Shown here piece after piece: positions 26,324 to 33,679 of a stretch of DNA of 64,000 nucleotides. The DNA is from JACMNW01 sp031406155 (GTDB lineage: Bacteria > Pseudomonadota > Alphaproteobacteria > Rhodobacterales > Rhodobacteraceae): assembly GCA_031406155.1 (NCBI GenBank), contig JANOGW010000045.1, forward strand, positions 20,166 through 84,165, given 5' to 3'. Position 1 is the first letter of the stretch. Each line of letters begins with the position of its first letter. The notes under the pieces are model-generated. The model was not told where the DNA came from. It worked only from the letters and a program-made list of their open reading frames with translations, and did no database searches. The translations under genes and the position numbers were made by a program.

Positions 26324-27042
26324 CGGGTTTCGTATCTTTCGTATCCTCGGGGCCGGGTGACCCGGAATTGCTGACGCTGAAGGCTGTGGCTCGATTGCAG
26401 GCGGCGGATGCGGTGTTGTTTGATGATCTGTCGTCGGGGCCGGTACTGACCCATGCGCGGGCAGGGGCCGATCTTGTCGGCGTCGGCAAACGGGCGGGGC
26501 GGGCGTCGCCGAAGCAGGACCACGTCAGCCGGTTGCTGGTGGATTACGCCCGCACCGGGGCAAAGGTGGTGCGCCTGAAATCTGGTGATTGCAGTCTGTT
26601 CGGGCGGCTGGAGGAAGAGATAGCGGCCTTGCGCGCGGCAGGTATCGGCTATGAAATCATTCCCGGTGTAACCTCTGCATCGGCTGCCGTTGCGGCGGTG
26701 GGCATTCCGTTAACGCGGCGGTTGACGGCGCGGCGAGTGCAGTTTGTGACTGGGGCCGATGTGACTGGTGGGCTGCCAGAGGGGCTGAATATGGCCGCCC
26801 TGGCCGATCCGGGGGCGACGACAGTTGTCTACATGGGCAAGCGGACATTTGCCGCGTTGGCGGAGAAGTTGATGCAGCATGGGTTATCGCCCGATACACC
26901 CGCAATGTTGGCCGAGGCGGTATCGACGGCGGATCAGGTGATCGAATGGTTCACAATCGCAGGGCTGGCCGCACATCTGCAGGATGCGCCAAGCACGCTG
27001 CCTGCATTGATCTTGTATGGGCCGCTGGCGAAGGGTTTGTGA
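26320..27042 (+). CDS. cobA: Uroporphyrinogen-III C-methyltransferase CobA (SUMT)
   Basis: The 240-residue enzyme makes precorrin-2 from uroporphyrinogen III, the entry step to the corrin branch. The tetrapyrrole methylase motif FVSSGPGDPELLTLKAVARLQ is followed by GRASPKQDHVSRLLVDYA, VRLKSGDCSLFGRLEEEI and IPGVTSASAAVAAVGIPLTRR. Unlike CysG it has no siroheme dehydrogenase domain. The final A of its stop is the first base of the following DUF1636 ATG. Confidence 0.95.
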   Translation: MTGFVSFVSSGPGDPELLTLKAVARLQAADAVLFDDLSSGPVLTHARAGADLVGVGKRAGRASPKQDHVSRLLVDYARTGAKVVRLKSGDCSLFGRLEEEIAALRAAGIGYEIIPGVTSASAAVAAVGIPLTRRLTARRVQFVTGADVTGGLPEGLNMAALADPGATTVVYMGKRTFAALAEKLMQHGLSPDTPAMLAEAVSTADQVIEWFTIAGLAAHLQDAPSTLPALILYGPLAKGL

Positions 27043-27359
27043 TGCAGGTTTCGGTGTGTAGCACATGCCCGCTGGGCAAAGACGGGTTTGCGGATAGGCT
27101 GCGGCTGGCGTTTTCGGCGGGGTCTATTGAAGCGGATGTGGTGCAAGTTGATTGCATGTCGGGCTGCGCGCGCGAATCGACGGTTGCATTTCGAAAGGCC
27201 GGCAAGGTGGCGTATTTGTTTGGCGACTTGAGCGAAGCCGATCTGCCCGATCTGCTGGCTTTTGCCGCCCTTTACGCTGCATCGCCTGACGGTCAGTTTG
27301 CCGATGCCCGGCCACTTGGGGCGCTTCGGATGAAGGCGCTGGCGCGCATTCCGGGATAG
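27042..27359 (+). CDS. DUF1636 protein, second copy, closing the cob operon
   Basis: The 105-residue protein begins MQVSVCSTCPLGKDGF and has VDCMSGCARE, again with CxxC and CxxxC cysteine pairs. It aligns with the copy at 13999: VAYLFGDLSEADLPDLL against WTYVYGRLSTADIPDIL, then YAASPDG and KALARIP near the C-terminus. It overlaps cobA by one base. The two copies bracket the operon and may be partners or specialised variants (inference). Confidence 0.85.
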   Translation: MQVSVCSTCPLGKDGFADRLRLAFSAGSIEADVVQVDCMSGCARESTVAFRKAGKVAYLFGDLSEADLPDLLAFAALYAASPDGQFADARPLGALRMKALARIPG

Positions 27360-27432
27360 GCGTCGCTGCCGCGGCATTGAGGGGCGCATTTCGGCTTGAC
27401 CATACGGGCCGCCTGCTGACACAAAGACGTTG

Positions 27433-27626
27433 CATGGTGTCCGATCGGCGCAAAGCGTCCGGACTGAAACAGGAATGGGGAATGGGCGGACTGAACACAG
27501 CGCCCCGAACCCCAACCGCCCCCGCGACTGTATGCGGCGAGCGGCCTTTCAAAGTGCCACTGACCCCCGCTTGGGGTTGGGAAGGCGGAAGGCAGCTTTG
27601 ACCCGCGAGTCAGGAGACTGGCCATG
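27433..27626 (+). promoter_or_regulatory. Cobalamin riboswitch upstream of cbtB-cbtA-cobF
   Basis: A closing stem CATGG (27433-27437) / CCATG (27622-27626) is visible. The core contains GAAACAGGAATGGGGAATG, ACCGCCCCCGCGACTGTATGCGG, the B12-box GCCACTG at 27556-27562, GGTTGGGAAGGCGG, and the 3' GACCCGCGAGTCAGGAGACTGGCC region. Downstream, a hairpin (TGCCGTC 27643-27649 / GACGGCA 27656-27662) abuts the AAGGAG ribosome site of cbtB and may be the expression platform. The 27360-27674 gap holds nothing else that I recognise. Confidence 0.92.
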
Positions 27627-27674
27627 TAGGGTGAAACACGAATGCCGTCGGGTGTGACGGCAAGGAGAGATGGA

Positions 27675-27848
27675 ATGAAGACGCTGAACCAGACAACGAC
27701 AACCACGAAAACGACGAACCTGATCTCGATCCTGTTCGTTGCAGTGCTGGGCGGGGTAATCCTGTTCGCCGCAGGCCACGCGCAATCGGGTGCTTTGCAT
27801 GACGCCGCCCATGACGTGCGCCATGCGACCGGCTTTCCCTGCCACTAA
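27675..27848 (+). CDS. cbtB: CbtB, small subunit of a putative cobalt transporter
   Basis: The 57-residue protein has a threonine-rich N-terminus (MKTLNQTTTTTKTTN), one membrane segment (LISILFVAVLGGVILFAAG) and a C-terminal histidine cluster (LHDAAHDVRHATGFPCH), as in CbtB. It is the first gene after the second cobalamin riboswitch. ATG 27675 has CAAGGAGAG upstream. CbtA follows after 15 bases. Confidence 0.92.
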   Translation: MKTLNQTTTTTKTTNLISILFVAVLGGVILFAAGHAQSGALHDAAHDVRHATGFPCH

Positions 27849-27863
27849 CCCGCCTTTAGCAAA

Positions 27864-28604
27864 ATGATCCAACGGATGGTGACCAGCGCCTTGCTCGCGG
27901 GCGTTGCCGCAGGCCTGCTTGCAGCCCTGTTGCATTTCGCGTTCGTGCAGAGTCTGATCCTTCTGGGCGAGCAATATGAAACCGGTGTGTTGACGCATTT
28001 CGAGGCTGCGACGGAGCCTGATCCGGCCGGGCACGATCATGCAGACCCCGCACAACATGCGGATGGTCAGGCCCACGCGCATGATGGGCACGAAGGCGCG
28101 GGTCCCTCTGACCTGTCGCGCAATGCGCTGACTGTGCTGTTTTCGAGCCTTGTCTATGTGGCCTATGCCCTCATCCTTGTCGCGGGCCTGGCACTTGCCG
28201 AACAGTTCGGAAAACGTGTTTCTGCTCGCGAGGGCCTGCTTTGGGGCCTTGCGGGGTTTGCCGCGTTCCAATTGATGCCCGCCATGGGGCTTGCGCCGGA
28301 ACTGCCCGGCACCATCGCGGCTGAACTGCATCTGCGCCAGATCTGGTGGTGGGGCACGGTAGCGGCCACTGCCACCGGGCTTTCATTGATCGGCTATGGC
28401 AGGGGCATGTTGCCAATTGCAATCGGCGTTGTACTGCTGGCAGCACCGCATATCATCGGCGCGCCCGAAGCAGAAAAATATTGGGGCGTCGCCCCGCCGG
28501 AACTGGCGGCTGCTTTTGCGGCAAGGGTGTTGGGTGTCGGGCTGGTTGTCTGGGCGGTGTTGGGGTGGCTTGCGGGGTATTTCTGGGCTGGCAGAACCGC
28601 CTGA
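27864..28604 (+). CDS. cbtA: CbtA, membrane subunit of a putative cobalt transporter
   Basis: The 246-residue protein has about six transmembrane segments, the first being ALLAGVAAGLLAALLHFAFVQ. A long histidine/aspartate-rich soluble loop follows at residues ~52-80 (GHDHADPAQHADGQAHAHDG), likely to bind metal. The family was predicted to import cobalt from its riboswitch and cob-gene context, which is repeated here. It is 27 bases upstream of cobF. Confidence 0.92.
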   Translation: MIQRMVTSALLAGVAAGLLAALLHFAFVQSLILLGEQYETGVLTHFEAATEPDPAGHDHADPAQHADGQAHAHDGHEGAGPSDLSRNALTVLFSSLVYVAYALILVAGLALAEQFGKRVSAREGLLWGLAGFAAFQLMPAMGLAPELPGTIAAELHLRQIWWWGTVAATATGLSLIGYGRGMLPIAIGVVLLAAPHIIGAPEAEKYWGVAPPELAAAFAARVLGVGLVVWAVLGWLAGYFWAGRTA

Positions 28605-28631
28605 GTGGCGCAAACCCGGGGGGGGGGTGCG

Positions 28632-29384
28632 ATGATCGACCTTATTCTTGTGGGCATCGGGACCGGCAACCCGGATCATCTGACGCGTCAGGCGATCCGC
28701 GCCCTGAACAGTGCCGATCTGATCCTGATCCCGCGCAAGGGTGCATCAAAAGCCGATCTTGCCGATCTGCGCCGTGCAATCTGTGCCGATGTGGTAACCA
28801 ACCCGCAAACCCGGCTGGTAGAGTTTGACCTGCCGGTGCGCGATGCGGCAAATCCGGATTATCTTGCGCGCGTCGATGACTGGCACGATGCGACAGCGGC
28901 CTGTTGGGCTGATGCCGTTGCCGCAGCACCGGGCCCGGCGAACAGCGTGGCGCTGCTGGTTTGGGGTGATCCGTCGCTGTACGATTCCACCCTACGCATT
29001 GCGGCCCGGCTAAACCCGGCGCCCCGGGTGACGGTAATCCCCGGTATCACGTCGATGCAGGCACTGTGCGCGGCGCATGCCATTCCGATGAACGACATCG
29101 GTGCGCCGGTTCTGGTGACGACGGGGCGGCAACTGCGCGATCATGGCTGGCCTGCCGGCACGGATACGCTTGTGGTGATGCTGGACGGCGATTGCGCGTT
29201 TCAGACCCTTGATCCGGCGGGCGTTGCGATCTGGTGGGCGGGCTATGTCGGCATGGCCGACGAAATCCTGCACTCCGGCCCGCTTGCCAGTACCGGCCCC
29301 CGGATCGTTGCCGCCCGCGCCGCCGCACGGGCGCGCCATGGCTGGATCATGGATATCTATCTTCTGCGCAGAAATTTGGGCTGA
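28632..29384 (+). CDS. cobF: Precorrin-6A synthase (deacetylating) CobF
   Basis: The 250-residue SAM methyltransferase methylates C1 of precorrin-5 and releases acetate, a step unique to the aerobic route. The N-terminal motif is LILVGIGTGNPDHLTRQAIRAL. LIPRKGASKADLADLRR, LLVWGDPSLYDSTLRIA and VIPGITSMQALCAAHAIPMN are CobF blocks. The ATG at 28632 follows a run of eight or more G. It probably belongs to the cbtBA transcript under riboswitch control, separately from the main cob operon. Confidence 0.95.
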   Translation: MIDLILVGIGTGNPDHLTRQAIRALNSADLILIPRKGASKADLADLRRAICADVVTNPQTRLVEFDLPVRDAANPDYLARVDDWHDATAACWADAVAAAPGPANSVALLVWGDPSLYDSTLRIAARLNPAPRVTVIPGITSMQALCAAHAIPMNDIGAPVLVTTGRQLRDHGWPAGTDTLVVMLDGDCAFQTLDPAGVAIWWAGYVGMADEILHSGPLASTGPRIVAARAAARARHGWIMDIYLLRRNLG

Positions 29385-29424
29385 GCATCTATCGGTTTTG
29401 CCGTTGCGGCGCTAGATATGGCGC

Positions 29425-30504
29425 ATGCAGCAAAGCTTGATCCGGATTTATGAGCGGCGCGTCGCCGAAGGCAAGCTGCGGGCCGATCCGGCACAGCATG
29501 CGGTGCTGCCGCAACTGGAATACTTGCGCCTTTGGCTGGAAGAAAACGCGCCGCGAAAGCGTGGGGTTTTGGGCGGGCTGTTCAGCAAACCGCCACAACC
29601 GCCGAAGGGGCTCTATCTTTGGGGCGGTGTCGGGCGCGGAAAATCCATGCTGATGGATCTGTTCTTTGATGCCACCGAAATTGACGCCAAGCGCCGGGTC
29701 CATTTTCATGCCTTCATGCAAGACATCCACCGGGGCATGCATGCCGCGCGCAAAACGGGTGTCGAGGATGCCCTGGCCCCGGTGGCAGAGGCGATCATTC
29801 GCGATATTCGGCTGCTGGCATTCGACGAGATGCAGATCAACGACATCACTGATGCGATGATCGTGGGGCGGTTGTTTGAAAAGCTGTTTTCGGCAGGTGT
29901 CGTGGTGGTGACCACGTCCAATCGTGCGCCATCGGGTCTGTACAAGGACGGGCTGAACCGGGCGCTGTTCTTGCCGTTCATCGATCTGATCTGTGATCGC
30001 CTATCGGTGGTCGAACTGCAAAGCCCGACCGATTACCGCCAGCATCGTCTGCAAGGCGCGCAGGTCTATTTTCAACCTGCCGCAAGTGCCAAAGCGGATA
30101 TTGCCGCGATCTGGCTTGATCTTTCTGGCGGCGCGTTCGGTGACCCGCTGCGCCTGCCAGTGAATGGCCGCGAGGTGGAATTGCCACGCTTTGCCAATGG
30201 AGTCGGGCGCGCCAGTTTCTGGGAACTTTGTGCAAAGCCGCTTGGCCCGGCGGACTATCTGGCCATCGCCCGTGCCGTGCGGGTGTTGATCCTCGAAGAT
30301 ATTCCGCAGCTGTCATCGTACAATTACAACGAGGCCAAGCGTTTCGTCACGCTGATCGACGCGCTTTACGAGGCTCGCGTGCGGTTGATCTGTTCCGCCG
30401 CCGATGTGCCGGAACGGCTGTATCTTGAAGGGTCGGGATCGTTTGAATTCGAACGCACCGTAAGCAGGTTGCGTGAAATGCAGGCGGCGGATTGGGGGCA
30501 ATAA
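29425..30504 (+). CDS. zapE: Cell division AAA-like ATPase ZapE (AFG1 family)
   Basis: The 359-residue AFG1/ZapE-type P-loop ATPase has Walker A GVGRGKSMLMDLFF and Walker B LLAFDEMQINDITDA, with TTSNRAPSGLYKDGLNR as the sensor region. In E. coli ZapE associates with the Z-ring under stress; the mitochondrial AFG1 homologue works in protein quality control. It follows cobF by 40 bases without overlap and is probably an independent gene. The region up to 30560 is convergent intergenic DNA. Confidence 0.93.
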   Translation: MQQSLIRIYERRVAEGKLRADPAQHAVLPQLEYLRLWLEENAPRKRGVLGGLFSKPPQPPKGLYLWGGVGRGKSMLMDLFFDATEIDAKRRVHFHAFMQDIHRGMHAARKTGVEDALAPVAEAIIRDIRLLAFDEMQINDITDAMIVGRLFEKLFSAGVVVVTTSNRAPSGLYKDGLNRALFLPFIDLICDRLSVVELQSPTDYRQHRLQGAQVYFQPAASAKADIAAIWLDLSGGAFGDPLRLPVNGREVELPRFANGVGRASFWELCAKPLGPADYLAIARAVRVLILEDIPQLSSYNYNEAKRFVTLIDALYEARVRLICSAADVPERLYLEGSGSFEFERTVSRLREMQAADWGQ

Positions 30505-30560
30505 AGCATGCCCCACACAAAGTGGATGCCGGTTCTGTCGACAGACAGACTCCAGCGCCG

Positions 30561-31319
30561 TCACAACATCTGGACAAACACCCGCAGGGCAAGGGCGACT
30601 GACACGATCACCAACAGCGGCCGGATCAGGTTTGCGCCGATGCGGATGGCAAGTTTTGCGCCCAAGGCGGCCCCTGCGATCTGGGCTATGCCCATGGCGA
30701 TGCCCGTTAACCACCAGGTCGATCCCAGAACCGCAAACACCACAAGCCCGCCGATGTTGGACGAAAAGTTCAGCAACTTGGTATGCGCGGTCGCCTTCAG
30801 GATGCCGTAGCCGGCCAAAGTGACAAACCCGATCATGTAGAATGCCCCGGCCCCCGGCCCGATCATGCCATCATAGGTGCCGATCACCGGCACGAACAGC
30901 GCGGCAAACACCGCAGGCTTGATCCGCTGAACCTGATCTTCGTCCGACAGGCCGCGTTTCAGGGCAAAGAAAAGGGCAACACCGATCAGGAACACCGGAA
31001 TGATCAGATGCAGAGTTTCGGTTGGGATGCGCGTGGACAGAAACGCGCCGAATATCCCAGCCACTAGGGCCAGCAGAGCGGGAACGCGTTGGCTGCGCAG
31101 ATCAACCTCGCCGGCACGGGCGTAGGACAGCGCCGCCGTTGCTGCCCCGAAACTGCCCTGCACCTTGTTGGTCGACAGCGCTTCGATCGGGCTGGCACCC
31201 GCCAGCAGCAGCATCGGAAGCGTGATCAGTCCACCGCCCCCGGCAATAGCGTCGACAAACCCCGCAATGAATGCCGCGCCCAGCAGCAGAAAGACTAGAT
31301 CGAGGCCGACTTCGAACAT
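30561..31319 (-). CDS. TSUP (TauE/SafE) family membrane permease
   Basis: The 252-residue protein has about eight hydrophobic segments and the TSUP N-terminal signature FIAGFVDAIAGGGGLITLPMLLLAG, followed by STNKVQGSFG. The second half repeats the pattern (GTYDGMIGPGAGAFYMIGF). The family exports or imports sulfur-containing anions and organic acids such as sulfite, sulfoacetate or taurine; this sequence does not tell the substrate. A perfect 14-bp palindrome lies 24-37 bases upstream of the start. Confidence 0.9.
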   Translation of the reverse strand: MFEVGLDLVFLLLGAAFIAGFVDAIAGGGGLITLPMLLLAGASPIEALSTNKVQGSFGAATAALSYARAGEVDLRSQRVPALLALVAGIFGAFLSTRIPTETLHLIIPVFLIGVALFFALKRGLSDEDQVQRIKPAVFAALFVPVIGTYDGMIGPGAGAFYMIGFVTLAGYGILKATAHTKLLNFSSNIGGLVVFAVLGSTWWLTGIAMGIAQIAGAALGAKLAIRIGANLIRPLLVIVSVALALRVFVQML

Positions 31320-31342
31320 TGTTAACTCAACTTCCGGGTTAT

Positions 31343-31356
31343 CACTTGATCAAGTG
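31343..31356. promoter_or_regulatory. Perfect 14-bp palindrome, possible operator of the TSUP gene
   Basis: CACTTGATCAAGTG is fully self-complementary and lies just upstream of the 31319 start. It is not an Fnr box, which needs a four-base spacer between TTGAT and ATCAA. A repressor site is a reasonable guess; the regulator is unknown. Confidence 0.35.
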
Positions 31357-31433
31357 CTGCGACATGGAAGTAAAGCCCGCTGATGCGGCAACAAAAAGGC
31401 GCGCGAAAACCCGCTTGTGCCGCCAACCTGGCC

Positions 31434-32309
31434 TCAGGCCACGAAATCTTCGCGGGCATAGCCCTGCAGGAACAACAGCGCAGTCAGATCGCCATGTGTG
31501 ACCCGAAGATCGCATTCCGCTGCCACAAGGGGTTTGGCATGAAGCGCCACGCCCGCCCCGGCAAGACCCAGCATGCCAAGGTCGTTGGCACCATCGCCGA
31601 CCGCAATGGCATCGAACGGTGACAGACCCAGTTGGGCGGAAATCTCGTGCAACGTCTGTGCCTTGGCCGTGCGCCCGAGGATAGGTTCGGCCACCGTCCC
31701 GGTCAGCATGCCGTCCTGAACAAGCAGCAGGTTGGCGCGGCTGTGATCAAAGCCAAGCAAGGCGGCGATGGGTGCAGCAAAAGCCGTAAAGCCACCCGAC
31801 ACCAATGCACAATAGGCGCCATTCGCCCGCATCGTGGCAACCAGCGTCGCACCGCCGGGCATCATGGTAATCCTGTCGCGCAGGACACTGGCGATCACCG
31901 CCTCAGGCAGCCCGGCAAGCAAACCCACGCGTTCGCGCAATGCGTCTTCGAAGTTGATCTCGCCATTCATCGCGCGCGCGGTGATCGCTGCCACCCGCGC
32001 GCCTACGCCCGCCTCATCTGCCAACTCGTCTATACATTCCTGTTCGATCATCGTGCTGTCCATATCGGCGATCAGCAGGCGCTTTTTGCGGCCTTGCGCG
32101 GGCTGCACCGCCATATCGATGCGCAGCGATTGCAGGTCTTGCCAAACCTCCCAGCGGTTGTCGGGCACCGCCGCCACGCCAAATTCCGTCGCAACGCCGG
32201 GATCAAGCCAAGTGGCATCGCCACCACCCCAGGCGTTGCGCAGGCTTTCCACCACGGCGCGGTCTAGCACGGGTGTGGCGGGGTTGGTCAGCAGCGTGAC
32301 AATGAACAT
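31434..32309 (-). CDS. serB: Phosphoserine phosphatase SerB
   Basis: The 291-residue HAD-family enzyme performs the last step of serine synthesis. The nucleophile motif DxDxT is LLIADMDSTMIEQECIDELA. Motif II is CALVSGGFTAFAAPIA and motif III-IV AVGDGANDLGMLGLAGAGVALHAKP. The N-terminal ~80 residues form the usual ACT-like extension of the bacterial enzyme. The start is ATG 32309. It is divergent from serC, so the full pathway is clustered. Confidence 0.95.
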   Translation of the reverse strand: MFIVTLLTNPATPVLDRAVVESLRNAWGGGDATWLDPGVATEFGVAAVPDNRWEVWQDLQSLRIDMAVQPAQGRKKRLLIADMDSTMIEQECIDELADEAGVGARVAAITARAMNGEINFEDALRERVGLLAGLPEAVIASVLRDRITMMPGGATLVATMRANGAYCALVSGGFTAFAAPIAALLGFDHSRANLLLVQDGMLTGTVAEPILGRTAKAQTLHEISAQLGLSPFDAIAVGDGANDLGMLGLAGAGVALHAKPLVAAECDLRVTHGDLTALLFLQGYAREDFVA

Positions 32310-32393
32310 CAATAGATCCGTAGTGAAAGCGCGTGTCGCGAATGCACGCCGATGCGGCGCTTTACGATGATTTTTCAGCTTGTGCCAGAGCGT

Positions 32394-32451
32394 GCCAGCC
32401 CGTATTGCGGCAAGTGGGACACCCTTCCCCAACGAAGGGCACTTATCTGGA
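32394..32451 (+). ncRNA. serC RNA motif in the serC 5' leader
   Basis: The segment folds with an outer CCAG (32395-32398) / CTGG pair (32447-32450), a small CCG/CGG hairpin, and an AAGTG/CACTT stem capped by CCCTTC-CCCAAC-GAAGGG. It ends right before the AAGGA ribosome site of serC. This matches what I know of the serC motif described in Rhodobacterales upstream of serC, a candidate cis-regulator with no confirmed ligand. The assignment rests on position and visible pairing. Confidence 0.7.
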
Positions 32452-32459
32452 AGGATACC

Positions 32460-33617
32460 ATGTCTGATCTGCAAGCTCCGGCCAAGCGCCCGGCAAATCC
32501 GCGCTTTTCCTCTGGCCCCTGTGCCAAAATTCCCGGCTATTCGCTTGATCTTTTGTCCGATGCACCGCTGGGCCGGTCGCACCGCGCTGCTGTCGGCAAG
32601 GCCAAGTTGCGTGAAGCCATTGATCTGACGCGCGAAATTCTGGGCGTGCCGGAAGGGTACCGCATTGGCATCGTACCGGGGTCTGATACCGGCGCTGTCG
32701 AGATGGCGATGTGGACGATGCTGGGCGCCCGTCCGGTGGAAATGCTGGCGTGGGAGTCGTTCGGGGAGGGGTGGGTGACCGATGCCGTCAAGCAACTGAA
32801 ACTGGACGCCAAAGTCAGAGTTGCGCCCTATGGGCAAATCGTCGATTTCGAGACCGTCGATTTTAACAGCGATGTGGTCTTCACGTGGAACGGCACCACA
32901 TCGGGCTGCCGCCTGCCCGACGGCAATGCGATCCCGGCAGATCGGCAGGGCCTGACGATTTGTGATGCCACCTCGGCCGCCTTCGCGATGGACCTGCCGT
33001 GGGACAAGCTGGATGTGACCACCTTCAGCTGGCAAAAGGTGCTGGGCGGCGAAGGCGCGCATGGCATGCTGATCCTGTCGCCCCGCGCGGTGGAACGGCT
33101 GGAGACGTATATCCCTGGATGGCCGCTGCCAAAGATTTTCCGCCTGACCAGCAAGGGCAAACTGATCGACGGCATCTTTGCCGGCGAGACGATCAACACG
33201 CCGTCGATGCTGGCGGTCGAAGATTATCTGGTTGCGTTGAAATGGGCAAAATCGGTGGGTGGGCTGAACGGTCTGATCAATCGTGCCAGCGCCAATGCAT
33301 CGGTCGTTTGGGAGTTTTGCGCCGCAAATCCGTGGCTGCAAAATCTGGCCGCAAACCCAGATATCGCGTCGACCACCAGTGTTTGCCTGACATTCAACGA
33401 TGCCCGCATCACGGACGGCGCGGCGTTTGCCAAAGCGGTTGCCAAACGGTTGGAAACCGCAGGCGTGGCCTTTGATATCGGGGCCTACCGTGACGCGCCG
33501 CCCGGTTTGCGCATCTGGTGCGGCTCCACCGTGGAGGCTGCCGATGTCGCGACCCTGATGCCTTGGATCGCGCATGCGTTTCAAGCGGAAGTGGCCAGCC
33601 ATTCGCAGGCGGCCTGA
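32460..33617 (+). CDS. serC: Phosphoserine aminotransferase SerC
   Basis: The 385-residue PLP enzyme converts 3-phosphohydroxypyruvate to phosphoserine. It is the long alphaproteobacterial type: PRFSSGPCAKIPGYSLDLL near the start, GRSHRAAVGKAKL, and the PLP lysine in TFSWQKVLGGEGAHGML. ATG 32460 follows GGAAGGA. It is preceded by the serC RNA motif and followed by serA after a 62-base gap containing a palindromic element. Confidence 0.95.
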   Translation: MSDLQAPAKRPANPRFSSGPCAKIPGYSLDLLSDAPLGRSHRAAVGKAKLREAIDLTREILGVPEGYRIGIVPGSDTGAVEMAMWTMLGARPVEMLAWESFGEGWVTDAVKQLKLDAKVRVAPYGQIVDFETVDFNSDVVFTWNGTTSGCRLPDGNAIPADRQGLTICDATSAAFAMDLPWDKLDVTTFSWQKVLGGEGAHGMLILSPRAVERLETYIPGWPLPKIFRLTSKGKLIDGIFAGETINTPSMLAVEDYLVALKWAKSVGGLNGLINRASANASVVWEFCAANPWLQNLAANPDIASTTSVCLTFNDARITDGAAFAKAVAKRLETAGVAFDIGAYRDAPPGLRIWCGSTVEAADVATLMPWIAHAFQAEVASHSQAA

Positions 33618-33626
33618 CGCTATTCG

Positions 33627-33653
33627 CAAGATGGGCAGTATTGCCCATCCTAC
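33627..33653. repeat. REP-like palindromic element between serC and serA
   Basis: ATGGGCA (33631-33637) and TGCCCAT (33642-33648) form the core, followed by CCTAC as in the cobN copy. The left outer arm (CAAG for GTAGG) is degenerate here. It sits 10 bases after the serC stop and could form a stem-loop in the serC-serA message. Confidence 0.75.
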
Positions 33654-33679
33654 CTGACCCCAATCATAGGACCCTCATC

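Noticed and set aside
31343..31356. FnrL site upstream of the TSUP gene
   Set aside because: TTGATCAA lacks the four-base spacer of the Fnr consensus TTGAT-N4-ATCAA.
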